A DNA stretch of 64,000 nucleotides from Candidatus Paracaedibacteraceae bacterium. GTDB taxonomy: Bacteria; Pseudomonadota; Alphaproteobacteria; Paracaedibacterales; Paracaedibacteraceae. The stretch's first letter is position 1; each line of letters starts with the position of its first letter. The position numbers and the translations under genes were made by a program. The stretch is taken from NCBI GenBank assembly GCA_019636055.1, contig JAHBYH010000002.1:124001-188000 (forward strand), in the 5' to 3' direction. Below, one piece after another: positions 55,549-64,000 of this stretch. The notes under the pieces are model-generated. The model was not told the DNA's origin. It ran no database searches and saw nothing but the letters and a program-made list of their open reading frames with translations.

Positions 55549-56706
55549 ATGACTTATAAACGCGTTATCCTGACAGCAGGTTTTGCCATGTTTTCCATGT
55601 TCTTTGGCTCTGGCAACCTTGTATTTCCCCTTCTTATTGGCACACAAACACTTGATGTTTCCACCTACAGCACGATTGGGTTGATCCTAACTGCAGTCAT
55701 CGTTCCTTTTTTAGGACTATTTGGCATGATTCTTTACAATGGAAATACACGGGATTATTTTGACAAACTTGGTCGCATCCCGTCATTCCTATTAATTTTA
55801 ACAATGCTATCGTTGATGGGGCCTTTTGGTGTAGTGCCGCGTTGCATAACTGTTGCTTATGGTGGCCTAAACGTTCTTTATCCTGATCTTCCTTTTAATT
55901 GGTTTTCTGCTGGCTTTTGCGCATTGATCACCCTGTTAATTTGGAAATCCAACCGTGTTGTTGATGTCATTGGGCTTCTTTTAACCCCGTTTAAACTCGG
56001 CGGATTAATGCTATTGATGATTGTTGGGCTTTATTATGCACCCGACATTCAAAAGACGACAATCAGTACGACTGAAAGCTTTTTAACTGGTCTACATTTG
56101 GGCTACCAGACGATGGATCTCATGGCAGCTTTTTTCTTTTCTGCAACAACAGTCGCCTATTTAAGACAAAATTTAAAACCACGCCATGATGGACATGTTT
56201 TATTTAAAATTAGCCTTCAATCTCTGATTATTGGCGCCTTATTATTAACGCTTGCCTATATTGGATTTGTCAAACTCGGCGCCCACTATGCAACACAATT
56301 AATTGGTGTTAAGCCAGAATCATTATTAGTGGTAATTGCTGAAAAAACCATGGGAATCTACGCCCTTCCAATTGTTGGATACACGATGGCTGTTGCCTGT
56401 TTAGCAACCGCTGTCATTCTGACGATCCTTTTCGTTGATTTTCTTTTCAGTGAAATCTTAAGAGGCAAACTCAATGAAAAAATTTGTATCTTCATCACAA
56501 TTGGTACAACATATGCAATGTCACTCCTTGGGTTCTCGGCGATTTGTTCAATTCTTGGTCAAATATTAGAAATTGCTTATCCTGCCTTGATTGGTCTAGC
56601 TGTCGGCAATATCCTGTCAAAAATATCACGATTTGATATGGCAAAAATTTTCTTCTGGGGTATACTTCTTCTAAATGTTACTTACAAAATAACCAACCTA
56701 CAATGA
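55549..56706 (+). CDS. brnQ: branched-chain amino acid:cation symporter BrnQ
   Basis: 385 residues from ATG 55549 (an in-frame ATG lies 9 nt upstream). About 11-12 membrane segments with LIVCS family motifs: GFAMFSMFFGSGNLVFPLLIG, FGVVPRCITVAYGGL, LGYQTMDLMAAFFF, AVACLATAVILTILFVDFL. Imports Leu, Ile and Val with Na+ or H+, useful to a bacterium dependent on host amino acids. It is followed without gap by a metal SBP gene (start 4 nt inside its end). Confidence 0.92.
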   Translation: MTYKRVILTAGFAMFSMFFGSGNLVFPLLIGTQTLDVSTYSTIGLILTAVIVPFLGLFGMILYNGNTRDYFDKLGRIPSFLLILTMLSLMGPFGVVPRCITVAYGGLNVLYPDLPFNWFSAGFCALITLLIWKSNRVVDVIGLLLTPFKLGGLMLLMIVGLYYAPDIQKTTISTTESFLTGLHLGYQTMDLMAAFFFSATTVAYLRQNLKPRHDGHVLFKISLQSLIIGALLLTLAYIGFVKLGAHYATQLIGVKPESLLVVIAEKTMGIYALPIVGYTMAVACLATAVILTILFVDFLFSEILRGKLNEKICIFITIGTTYAMSLLGFSAICSILGQILEIAYPALIGLAVGNILSKISRFDMAKIFFWGILLLNVTYKITNLQ

Positions 56707-57587
56707 TTCGTCTTTTTCTTGCTTTCTTACTATCCATCAATATGGGATTTTGTACACCGACAAAACTCAAAGTTGTTGCAACTTTTTCTATCCTTGGAGA
56801 TATGATCAAAAGTGTGGGACAGGATCTTGTTGACGTCCAAGTCATCGTCCCAGAGAATGCTGATCCGCATATTTATCAACCAACGCCAAAAGATGTGGCT
56901 CTCTTAGCCAAGGCAGACCTTGTTATTGTTAACGGCCTTGATTTTGAGGGGTGGTTTAAAAAGCTCATTGATAACTCAGGCTATAAAGGAAAAATCATTA
57001 TTGCTGGCAAAAACATATCGCCACGGATTCTTCCCGGGCCAGATGCTTCGGTTAATGACCCACACGCATGGCATTGTGTCAAGAATGGGATATCCTATGT
57101 CCGTGTTATCAGCGAAGCATTAAGACAAGCTCTCACCCAACAAAGCTCAAAACTAATAGAGAATGAATCGCTTTATATTAAAAAACTGCAAGACCTTGAT
57201 ACTTGGGTTCGCAAGCAATTTGATGCGATCAAGAAAGAGGAAAGGCTCGTGGTCACAACCCACGATGCCTTTTGGTATTATGGCGAAAGCTATGGCATTA
57301 CCTTTCTTTCACCCGTGGGGATTTCAACAGATGCCGAACCATCTGCTTTGGCGGTTGCCAATCTTATTAATGAAATTCGAACCAAAAATATCCGCGCTGT
57401 TTTTATTGAAAGCTTATCAAGCAGAAAACTAATCGAGGAAATAGCGAAAGAAGCTCAATGCAATGTAGACGGTGTCCTTTATGCTGACTCTTTGTCATCA
57501 CCTGACGATAAAACATCACCAGCCCAAACCTATATTGACATGATTCGACACAATACACTGGAAATAATTAAAGGATTGAAATCCTAA
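56703..57587 (+). CDS. Zn/Mn ABC transporter substrate-binding protein (ZnuA/MntC-like)
   Basis: 294 residues with a signal peptide (about 1-17). Cluster 9 metal-binding protein: VVATFSILGDMIKSVG, ENADPHIYQPTPKDV (first His), DPHAWHCVKNG (second His), long linking helix, FIESLSSRKLI (Glu) and GVLYADSLS (Asp). The four ligands His, His, Glu, Asp point to Mn or Zn, with Glu favouring Mn. The usual ATPase and permease genes are not beside it. Translation is coupled to brnQ. Confidence 0.9.
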   Translation: MIRLFLAFLLSINMGFCTPTKLKVVATFSILGDMIKSVGQDLVDVQVIVPENADPHIYQPTPKDVALLAKADLVIVNGLDFEGWFKKLIDNSGYKGKIIIAGKNISPRILPGPDASVNDPHAWHCVKNGISYVRVISEALRQALTQQSSKLIENESLYIKKLQDLDTWVRKQFDAIKKEERLVVTTHDAFWYYGESYGITFLSPVGISTDAEPSALAVANLINEIRTKNIRAVFIESLSSRKLIEEIAKEAQCNVDGVLYADSLSSPDDKTSPAQTYIDMIRHNTLEIIKGLKS

Positions 57588-57952
57588 CGAGAAAGACCAA
57601 GGTTTTGAATCAGGTGCAAATAACGCGACCAATTTTCATCTTTTTTCTCGCCTAAATGGTATAAATAAGACCAACTATAAATACCGGTTGAGTGACGATC
57701 ATCAAAGTGAATGCGAACCGCATAATTTCCAACAGGCTCAAGAGAGTTAATCGCAACGTTACGACAGCCACCAATTGTTTTTTTCTGGCTCGCTCCATGA
57801 CCTTGGATTTCCGCTGACGGACTTTCGACTCTCAAGTATTCAGCACTATAATGAAACAGAGTTCCGTCATCAAAGCTAACCTCTAATGACCGTGTTTTTT
57901 TACAGTAATCAATCGTCACTGGCCACGGCTTTTGTCCACGCTCTTGGCTCAT
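57584..57952 (-). CDS. DUF971 family protein
   Basis: 122 residues with the DUF971 pattern ([15 protein letters not shown], then [25 protein letters not shown]), related to the N-terminal domain of gamma-butyrobetaine hydroxylase and also seen in proteins near Fe-S maturation genes. Function unknown. Overlaps Trm112 by 4 nt and the SBP gene by 4 nt. Confidence 0.9.
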   Translation of the reverse strand: MSQERGQKPWPVTIDYCKKTRSLEVSFDDGTLFHYSAEYLRVESPSAEIQGHGASQKKTIGGCRNVAINSLEPVGNYAVRIHFDDRHSTGIYSWSYLYHLGEKKDENWSRYLHLIQNLGLSR

Positions 57953-58173
57953 GATACATCCTGCGCATGAAAAGATGACCGATAAACGTTCGCCTTCCCC
58001 TCATCGATGACCTCAGCTTCATCAACCAACATAATCGGCACACCTTTGATAATAGGAAAAGCAAGTCCTGCTGCTTCGCTAATCAGCCGATGATGGTCTT
58101 TATCATAAACCAATGTTGATTTTGTCAGTGGACAGACCAATATCTCTAATAACTTCGGATCAATAGTTGCCAT
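57949..58173 (-). CDS. Trm112 family protein
   Basis: 74 residues: [46 protein letters not shown]. This is the small zinc-ribbon-like Trm112/YcaR fold. Only one Cys remains of the two CxxC knuckles, as in many alphaproteobacterial members. In eukaryotes and archaea Trm112 activates methyltransferases. Middle gene of the LON domain-Trm112-DUF971 unit, 13 nt after the first gene. Confidence 0.9.
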   Translation of the reverse strand: MATIDPKLLEILVCPLTKSTLVYDKDHHRLISEAAGLAFPIIKGVPIMLVDEAEVIDEGKANVYRSSFHAQDVS

Positions 58174-58186
58174 TTTTCTCTACTCC

Positions 58187-58858
58187 TTAATGATAAGTCA
58201 CATGATCAGGTTGACGATCAAAAGAGGCCATTTCAATAAGTGTGGTCATTACATGTGATTGTTCTTGAATTGATTCTACTTCTAGTAAAGCTTGTTTTTC
58301 AGATGGAGGCAAGGGGCACGCCATAGATAATGCCGTAAGCAAGCGGTGATTGGAAGTTTGGTTAATTTCTTCCCAATTCGGGGAAATATCTAGGCGATCA
58401 AAATAAGGTTTTAATGCCTTATAAAGACGAGGGCGGTCCATCGTGAAATCAATTTCATCAATCAAATCACTTGCAAAAGGAGTATAATCAACACGGGCAA
58501 CGGGATATCCATCGCTACCTTCTGTTTGGTCCATCAAGCGGAACCGTGTAACACCCTCGAGTTCAGCGATCAATTTTCCTTCTTCAGGCTCAGTAACATC
58601 AATGACCTTAGCAAGACACCCAATTTGGAAAACTGATAAATCATCCAAATCAGTACCCATACGAATGCCTGCATTCGGTTGAACCAAGCCTAACAAGCGA
58701 TTCCCCGTCAGGCAATCACTAATCATCGATACATGAGAAGAATCAAATATAGGAAGAGGCAACTTTGCCTTTGGCAGTAAAATGGCTCCCCGCACCATAC
58801 ATAACGGGATTTGTTCAGGTAAATTAGAAATCGAGATGTTTTGAGTTGAATCTGTCAT
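58187..58858 (-). CDS. LON substrate-binding domain protein
   Basis: 223 residues containing only the PUA-like N-terminal domain of Lon (IPLCMVRGAILLPKAKLPLPIFDSSHVSMISDCLTGNRLLGLVQPN, FQIGCLAKVIDVTEPEEGKLIAELEGVTRFRL), without ATPase or protease. Function in bacteria unknown; nearly always linked with Trm112 and DUF971 in alphaproteobacteria, which is also the case here. Confidence 0.9.
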   Translation of the reverse strand: MTDSTQNISISNLPEQIPLCMVRGAILLPKAKLPLPIFDSSHVSMISDCLTGNRLLGLVQPNAGIRMGTDLDDLSVFQIGCLAKVIDVTEPEEGKLIAELEGVTRFRLMDQTEGSDGYPVARVDYTPFASDLIDEIDFTMDRPRLYKALKPYFDRLDISPNWEEINQTSNHRLLTALSMACPLPPSEKQALLEVESIQEQSHVMTTLIEMASFDRQPDHVTYH

Positions 58859-58910
58859 TGATTATATAAAATTCTTTATATTCTGATATCCATAACATGG
58901 ACATTAATGA

Positions 58911-59116
58911 ATGAAATATCAAGAAGAAAATAGCAAAAAAAGAATTAGGAATCCCATTGATTTTTTAATTCTACAGGCGAAGTCGAGTTGTTCAAGTTGG
59001 GTTTGGACGCAGGAACAAGAAATAACATATACGATGTGCAAACAAGCGACGATGTGACGAACTTCCAAGCTCAAATGAATGACTCTAAAGTTTACAACGA
59101 AGATAAAAAATTATAG
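58911..59116 (+). pseudogene. frameshifted gene remnant
   Basis: Two overlapping plus-strand frames carry protein-like text. One runs from ATG 58911 to TGA 59057 (48 codons); the other is open from 58961 to TAG 59116 and reads TGEVELFKLGLDAGTRNN, then IYDVQTSDDVTNFQAQMNDS, ending in NEDKKL. The second is the more protein-like and has no start, so a frameshift or truncation probably broke a longer gene. No family recognised. Confidence 0.3.
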
Positions 59117-59135
59117 GAAAATTATTTAAGGACGG

Positions 59136-60158
59136 CTATAACAAAACAACATCGGGATCTTGATCAAACCCAAGCCCCTTTCCCCGCGTGACCCAACTTG
59201 TTTGCCCCAATCTTAATTCAATGCCTAATTTAGACGGGGGGATTTGGTTGCGGTCAACCGTTGCATGAAGCTTTAAAATTTTATTTAACCCCGTGTAAAA
59301 TAGAACTAAGCTTTTAAAGTCATCATTGCCATGTCCACCGGGTAAATGCTGTAGATAATGTTTCCAGCTCATCTGTTTTAAGTGGATACGAACGCCCGCC
59401 GCTTCATCCCAGGTTCGCTGACCTAATAAAGTTGTTTGCCCTAATTGCTGATGCTGTCCAGTAACTCCCAATCTGGTCCAATCTTCTGGCGGCGGCTTGC
59501 GCCAAACGCCAAAATATTCATGGATAACCACTGGAAGTTTAAAATATCCCTCTAAAAGTTTCTTCAGTCCACCCGCTGTCCTTTGGCGTTGCCACAACAA
59601 AGAGGTAAAATGTAAAATCGACCGCGAATGCAAGGAAGTCACTTGCGCCACATCAATTTTGTTTAACCCTGCTAAATCCAAAATTGCTTTACCAACTGAC
59701 GTTTCTTCAGCAGGCACCATTTCTAGACCAACAATATGCTTTTTTTGCAGACGATACCAAAATGAGGCATGGCGATGATTAAAGATATCAAGGAAATCAC
59801 GAAAAGCAGTATCACGGTGTCTTAACCGTTCAGAGATCATATCTGTATACGGTTGGGGAAGTGGGCCTTGAACACCGGCAATACCAAAGAAATTAACAGT
59901 CATAATCGGCGGACGATCGTAATATCGACTCGTAAAAATACTTTGAATATCACTGGCTGGTGTTGCGTAACTAATACGAGCCTGAATTTGAACAGGATCA
60001 TCTTTGGGATTTTCCGACTCACCAAAGGGCTTGGATTCCGGACGCAAAGCCGATAAAATTCGAATCGCTTGATAGTATTCAAACTCATAGGGTGCAGAAT
60101 AGAGTTGCTCAGCTACAGAATAATCTGATCGCCGTGTAAGGGCTCCCATGACATCCAT
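59136..60158 (-). CDS. tssG: type VI secretion baseplate subunit TssG
   Basis: 340 residues of the ImpH/VasB family: YEFEYYQAIRILSALRP near the start, then PPIMTVNFFGIAGVQGPLPQPYTDMISERLRHRDTAFRDFLDIFNHRHASFWYRL, and WRKPPPEDWTRLGVTG-type C-terminal part. TssG binds TssF and TssK in the T6SS baseplate. Start lies 46 nt inside tssF, so they are translationally coupled. The next genes downstream are unrelated. Confidence 0.93.
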   Translation of the reverse strand: MDVMGALTRRSDYSVAEQLYSAPYEFEYYQAIRILSALRPESKPFGESENPKDDPVQIQARISYATPASDIQSIFTSRYYDRPPIMTVNFFGIAGVQGPLPQPYTDMISERLRHRDTAFRDFLDIFNHRHASFWYRLQKKHIVGLEMVPAEETSVGKAILDLAGLNKIDVAQVTSLHSRSILHFTSLLWQRQRTAGGLKKLLEGYFKLPVVIHEYFGVWRKPPPEDWTRLGVTGQHQQLGQTTLLGQRTWDEAAGVRIHLKQMSWKHYLQHLPGGHGNDDFKSLVLFYTGLNKILKLHATVDRNQIPPSKLGIELRLGQTSWVTRGKGLGFDQDPDVVLL

Positions 60159-61924
60159 TCTCCTTGACGTTGGACACTATTCAGTTGTAGTTGCACAAAA
60201 GAATTGATTGATGTTTGCAAAGCAAAAAACGTTCGTAGAACACTAGAAAGCAAAAAGACACTTTCCCCTGTATAAGCCCGCTCATTGACCGTTAACGTAA
60301 CTTTAAGGCCGCTAACAAACCCTTTCCAAGCTTCAGCGCTTAACCGACGAGCAATTGGTTGTGTATCAATACCGACTAAGGCATCAATTTCGTTATGATG
60401 GAAATTTCCAGCTGTCCGCGCGTACAAGGTTAAGGTTTCTTTCAAAGCCTTCAAAGACGTGGCTCCCGCACTAATACTGAGATGATTAACAGAAAGCATC
60501 GATATCAAACGCCACATCGTTTCGCCATCATCCGGACTATATATTTGTGTTGTTGGCTTAGTCAGGCAATGAATTTTGCTAACAGGAGCCTTGTCCTCCA
60601 ACTGCAAAAGGCCACCAGCAGGGATTTGTTCAGCCAGAAATCGGTTCGTACAGAGTGTTTGCGCGTAAATCGTCTCTGTCGGCGGGACATTTGGGTTAAA
60701 GTTTAAATCGACGAATCGCAAATAAATATCACTTCCTGGAATATCTCGCCGCTCTGATGGCAGACGCCGATGGATCCAGAACTGGTCTGGGTTATCAGCT
60801 CTTGCTTCGTGCGTAAAAGAATAATAAGGGTAAATCGTATTTGTATCAGCAGATCCAACAACGCCTGCCAAGACCTTTTCAATCGAATAAATTTCCGTTG
60901 TTCTTTCTCGTCGCTGATCCGGAACAAGTCGATATTCAAATTTGTGATGATCGAGTTTCAAAGGATCGGTAATTTTAGGAAATAAATTAACAATTGGCGT
61001 GCAACCCAATTTAAAATTATCAGGGCCAATAGTCATTTTATCCAAAGCTTGTTTATCATCAACCCCAATTAGTAATTCAATCTCATTTTCTGCTGATGAT
61101 AAATCTAAATTCATCACATCAAAAAACAAATATTTTTTTGGGAAATGAAAGTATTCATGCAACACTTGATAGGCTGGCTGTGAATGATCAGGAGCTGGTA
61201 AAATAGATTCGCTCTCTTGAAAACCGACAGGTCTTATCGACCTTGCTTTTAGGGGGCGAGCAACTTTATCAGGCGTTGAGACATAAGCCTGTATTTGACT
61301 TTGTGCAAAGATAATTTCATAGAGAAGGAAACTTAACGCCTCATCCCCGTTAATATAAAATCGTAATGTCTGCAAATCCAAATCTGCAAAATCTAACCCT
61401 TGGCACGACAATTTGAGTCTTAAATACCATTGATGCTTTTTTGCTTCATGAAAAGTGTAGTCCAACGGCTGCACAAATTCTGCCGCATTAATACCAATAG
61501 GCCACAATGTAACCGGATAAGCGGTCCTAAATCGACAAGCCAGCCCTTCTTCAGCAAAAGACTGAACAGGCGTGTGCTTTGCTATATCAAACCCGCTTGT
61601 CAATTTGCCTTTGCCCGGATCGACAACAAATTGGGCAATAGCCATACTTGGTATGGGTGCAATTAAATGGGGGTATAGCACAGATAATAATGCCGAAGCG
61701 ATTTGCGGAACACGATCATCAATTTCTTGACTCAAACGTGCTGATAAAAACGCAAAGGATTCAAGCAGTCGTTCCGTATGTGGATCGGGCGATTCTGATT
61801 CTGATAGTTGTAATCGCCGAGCAATTTTGGGGTGCTGAGCCGCAAAGACCTGACCTGCATTGCGTAAATAGCTCAGTTCCCTGTGATAATAACTTAAGAA
61901 TTTGTCTTGCGAAATTGACGTCAC
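60113..61924 (-). CDS. tssF: type VI secretion baseplate subunit TssF
   Basis: 603 residues of the ImpG/VasA family: FLSYYHRELSYLRNAGQVFAAQHPKIARRLQLSESESPDPHTERLLESFAFLSARLSQEIDD at the N terminus and the characteristic LYPHLIAPIPSMAIAQFVVDP. Two TssF and one TssG form a wedge of the baseplate that loads the contractile tail. Upstream lies the MHS transporter terminator, so transcription starts in the short gap at about 61925-62000. Other tss genes are not in the window. Confidence 0.94.
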   Translation of the reverse strand: MTSISQDKFLSYYHRELSYLRNAGQVFAAQHPKIARRLQLSESESPDPHTERLLESFAFLSARLSQEIDDRVPQIASALLSVLYPHLIAPIPSMAIAQFVVDPGKGKLTSGFDIAKHTPVQSFAEEGLACRFRTAYPVTLWPIGINAAEFVQPLDYTFHEAKKHQWYLRLKLSCQGLDFADLDLQTLRFYINGDEALSFLLYEIIFAQSQIQAYVSTPDKVARPLKARSIRPVGFQESESILPAPDHSQPAYQVLHEYFHFPKKYLFFDVMNLDLSSAENEIELLIGVDDKQALDKMTIGPDNFKLGCTPIVNLFPKITDPLKLDHHKFEYRLVPDQRRERTTEIYSIEKVLAGVVGSADTNTIYPYYSFTHEARADNPDQFWIHRRLPSERRDIPGSDIYLRFVDLNFNPNVPPTETIYAQTLCTNRFLAEQIPAGGLLQLEDKAPVSKIHCLTKPTTQIYSPDDGETMWRLISMLSVNHLSISAGATSLKALKETLTLYARTAGNFHHNEIDALVGIDTQPIARRLSAEAWKGFVSGLKVTLTVNERAYTGESVFLLSSVLRTFFALQTSINSFVQLQLNSVQRQGEWMSWEPLHGDQIIL

Positions 61925-62006
61925 GGTATCAGCTTTATTCCATGTCCCTTACTAAAATTTACCATTAATTCTAGCAAAGTAAAAGGATAGCTGTACTCTC
62001 TTAATA

Positions 62007-62034
62007 AAAAACCCCCTCTCAAGAAGGGGTTTTT
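62007..62034 (-). terminator. terminator of the MHS transporter gene
   Basis: AAAAACCCC (62007-62015) pairs with GGGGTTTTT (62026-62034); on the minus strand TTTTTTATTAAG follows the stem. It is symmetric, so it may act in both directions. Confidence 0.8.
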
Positions 62035-62052
62035 ACAAGATCAACAAAAAAT

Positions 62053-63348
62053 TTAAGCAGCAGCTTGCATGCCTTCTTGATGCGGAGACTCCAAGTGCTC
62101 TTGATTTTTAATACTTCTCAAAACAATCAGAGCAACAAAAGCACCAATTGTCAGATAATAAGCCGGAATCATGTTGCTTCCTGTTTTTTCGATTAAGTAG
62201 GTGACAACCATCGGTGCTGTTCCACCAAAAAGCGGACCACTGATATTGGTTGTGATTGTGACAGCAGAAAAACGAACAGCTGTCGGATAGGACTCAACCA
62301 TCAATGCTGGCAGTGGGCCAAAATAACCACCCACAGCAATAGCAAGAAGCATTTGCGCCGCCAAAATAATCATTGGATCATTTGATGTGTTCACAATACC
62401 AAGCAACGGAATCGTTCCAATAACAAACAAAAACGCAGCACCCCCGAGAACAGCCTTACGACCAATTCTATCAGACAACCAAGCTGAGATAACCGTGAAA
62501 ACACTAACGACCAATAAGCTAATGGTATTGATTGTTAGTGCCATCCCCTGAGATAACCCAAGTTGTGTGCTGAGGTGTGTTGCCATATAAACCAGCAAAA
62601 TATAGAAACTTAAATCATGAAGCATAACAGCCATAACAACCTTAGCAAGGGTTCGGCCATGCTGTGTAAAGACCTCTTTCACAGGGTTCTGTTTCAACTC
62701 TCCAGATTCCTGAGCAATGATATATTCAGGTGATTCAGGAACATTACGACGAATGTAAAACCCAACAAGACAAATTAAAATACCAAATAAGAATGGAATT
62801 CTCCATCCCCAAGCCATCAAATCAGCTTCGGAGAAAATATTGCTTGATAGAGCAGCGGCCCCTGATCCCGCCATAATCCCAACCAAACAACTGGTAATGG
62901 CGAAACTACCGATCAAACCTCGGCGAGACGCATCTGTATGTTCTGTTGTAAATGTAATCGAACCACCATAATTCCCGCCCATGGAAATTCCTTGGAGCAT
63001 ACGGATTGACATAAGCAATATCGGAGCCCAAATCCCAATTTCAGCATAGGTGGGCAAAACACCAATCAAGGCCGTAGGAACGGCCATTAACAAGATAGAC
63101 AAGACCATGGCCTTTTTACGCCCCATACGATCCCCGATGTGCCCAAAAATCATCCCGCCCAACGGGCGAATAAGATATCCGGCGGCAAAGGCACCAAAAG
63201 CTGCGATCAACTCAACGGATTTGTTATCAGATGGGAAAAATAATTTTCCGATAATGGGCGCGAAATAACCAAACAAGGCAAAATCATACCACTCAAACAG
63301 GTTACCAACAAGGCTCGCTGTTACGGTTTTCACTAGGGATCTACTCAT
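62053..63348 (-). CDS. MFS transporter, metabolite:H+ symporter (ProP-like) family
   Basis: 431 residues, 12 membrane segments. MHS signatures: VGNLFEWYDFALFGYFAPIIGKLFFP at the start, AAGYLIRPLGGMIFGHIGDRMGRKKAMV, and LQGISMGGNYGGSITF. Relatives carry proline, betaine or dicarboxylates; several intracellular alphaproteobacteria have many ProP paralogs. The substrate cannot be read from sequence. Adjacent to the ATP:ADP translocase gene, whose terminator separates them. Confidence 0.9.
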   Translation of the reverse strand: MSRSLVKTVTASLVGNLFEWYDFALFGYFAPIIGKLFFPSDNKSVELIAAFGAFAAGYLIRPLGGMIFGHIGDRMGRKKAMVLSILLMAVPTALIGVLPTYAEIGIWAPILLMSIRMLQGISMGGNYGGSITFTTEHTDASRRGLIGSFAITSCLVGIMAGSGAAALSSNIFSEADLMAWGWRIPFLFGILICLVGFYIRRNVPESPEYIIAQESGELKQNPVKEVFTQHGRTLAKVVMAVMLHDLSFYILLVYMATHLSTQLGLSQGMALTINTISLLVVSVFTVISAWLSDRIGRKAVLGGAAFLFVIGTIPLLGIVNTSNDPMIILAAQMLLAIAVGGYFGPLPALMVESYPTAVRFSAVTITTNISGPLFGGTAPMVVTYLIEKTGSNMIPAYYLTIGAFVALIVLRSIKNQEHLESPHQEGMQAAA

Positions 63349-63428
63349 CTATCAATCCTTTATAATTACACATGTTAAATTTAGTTTAGACCATATCTAG
63401 ACCAAGTGACAATATTATTGCAATAAAA

Positions 63429-63453
63429 AAAGGATTGCTTAACGCAATCCTTT
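63429..63453 (-). terminator. terminator of the ATP:ADP translocase gene
   Basis: AAAGGATTGC (63429-63438) and GCAATCCTTT (63444-63453) form a perfect 10-bp stem with 5-nt loop; on the minus strand seven U follow. Confidence 0.9.
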
Positions 63454-63481
63454 CAAAAATCAGATCTTTTGAGTAATTTTA

Positions 63482-64000
63482 TTACTGAGCGGATGTTTTC
63501 GCTTCTGCTTCACGTTGTTCTGTCAACGCTTTAAAACGCTTAGACAAGGACAACACAGAAACCAACCAAAGCGCAACAACGACAATGGTAATAACCGCTA
63601 AGATATGAGACAAGCTTGCCAATGTTTGACCTGCAAAGATACTGAGCAAGGAAGCTTGGATAAATGCACCACCGGACTTACCAGCACGACCACCGATAAC
63701 GTCAACAGCGGCTTTACCTTTAACTTTTAGCTCTTGATCTAATGGAATGTATGCCATTTCTTTTGTTGGGTCGAACAATGAGTATTTTGTTGCTTTAGAT
63801 AGAACGTTTTGAACGAACCCAGTCATAACAGCAACCATAACCATTGTTGTACCAGCAACAGCATATTCTGGGTTTCCAACGCTTTCAGAATACATAATCA
63901 CGCCAAAGAAAATTAAGCTTGTGATTAAGATCATGATTGGTGTAATCATCGCAGCAGATAGCCAGCTGAAACGACGAAGAATGTTGTTACCAGCAACCAT
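63482..64000 (-). CDS. ATP:ADP translocase (NTT/Tlc), C-terminal part
   Basis: Only the last about 172 codons lie in the window; the gene continues past the right edge, and the ATG-like codon at 64000 is an internal Met, since the family has about 500 residues. The segment holds the last membrane helices and the hallmark YSLFDPTKEMAYIPLDQELKVKGKAAVDVIGGRAGKSGGA, conserved in Rickettsia and Chlamydia nucleotide transporters. These proteins exchange bacterial ADP for host ATP or import nucleotides. Strong indicator of an intracellular lifestyle. Substrate (ATP or other nucleotides) is not determined. Confidence 0.93.
   Translation of the reverse strand: MVAGNNILRRFSWLSAAMITPIMILITSLIFFGVIMYSESVGNPEYAVAGTTMVMVAVMTGFVQNVLSKATKYSLFDPTKEMAYIPLDQELKVKGKAAVDVIGGRAGKSGGAFIQASLLSIFAGQTLASLSHILAVITIVVVALWLVSVLSLSKRFKALTEQREAEAKTSAQ

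Noticed and set aside
55358-55552. 64-codon frame across the brnQ leader
   Set aside because: Starts at a TTG inside the -35 box, so it would not be transcribed whole; the 31-codon ORF in another frame explains the region better.

Overview
The window looks like a piece of chromosome from a host-associated alphaproteobacterium. The clearest clue is the C-terminal part of a Tlc/NTT-type ATP:ADP translocase at the right edge, a protein typical of obligate intracellular bacteria. Further clues are two secreted F-box-like proteins, a secreted polyproline protein with a PPxY motif, a patatin phospholipase, T6SS baseplate genes (tssF-tssG), flagellar export genes (fliO-fliP), and alphaproteobacterial gene orders (ffs-dnaX-ybaB, rpe-heparinase-like, def-fmt-truA, LON domain-Trm112-DUF971). 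A member of the Holosporales/Paracaedibacter-like symbionts of protists is my best guess. That is inference from gene content; no rRNA is present to settle it.

Left part (1-26 kb). After an AT-rich stretch come a secreted F-box-like protein, then ybaB, dnaX, the SRP RNA gene ffs (not an ORF, recognised from sequence), prfB and a stand-alone CcmA-like ATPase. Rightward htpX, rpe and a heparinase II/III-like gene follow. A long mostly leftward block then carries a secreted protein, rmuC, a SulP transporter, an MsbA-like exporter, frataxin (cyaY) and tRNA-Ala(GGC). Next are a trypsin-like secreted protein facing the polyproline protein, an outer-membrane barrel, a BON lipoprotein, yraN, rsmI, cpoB, an ALDH7 dehydrogenase, an Smr protein, mltA and a YfgM-like TPR protein. 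Much of this is envelope maintenance and secretion.

Middle (25-53 kb). A rightward apaG-folE-class D beta-lactamase operon meets a second F-box-like secreted protein end to end. Then come alr, yebC-ruvC, patatin, a 48-residue lipoprotein, a nucleotide-sugar dehydrogenase with 5-formyl-THF cyclo-ligase and a prepilin-like protein, def-fmt-truA, a 103-residue protein with fliO-fliP, and gyrB. A divergent pair of very AT-rich envelope-polysaccharide genes (MurJ/flippase and O-antigen ligase-like) follows, then rpoH, a proline iminopeptidase, ymdB, acnA, an RMD1 protein, a GT2 and GT39 pair with tail-to-tail overlap, carD and fdxA.

Right part (53-64 kb). About 1.1 kb without an intact gene holds terminators, a small ORF or gene remnant and a degraded palindromic repeat. 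It is followed by a secreted protein with an internal duplication and by brnQ. brnQ is preceded by a strong promoter and a short, apparently leaderless ORF rich in Val/Ile codons, which looks like an undescribed branched-chain amino-acid leader-peptide control element. Then come a metal-binding lipoprotein-like SBP, three small conserved genes, tssG-tssF, an MHS-family transporter and the partial ATP:ADP translocase.

Overall the genes combine housekeeping functions with a toolkit for life in a eukaryotic cell: nucleotide and amino-acid import, secreted host-interaction candidates, and secretion and envelope systems. Tail-to-tail overlaps between converging genes are common.
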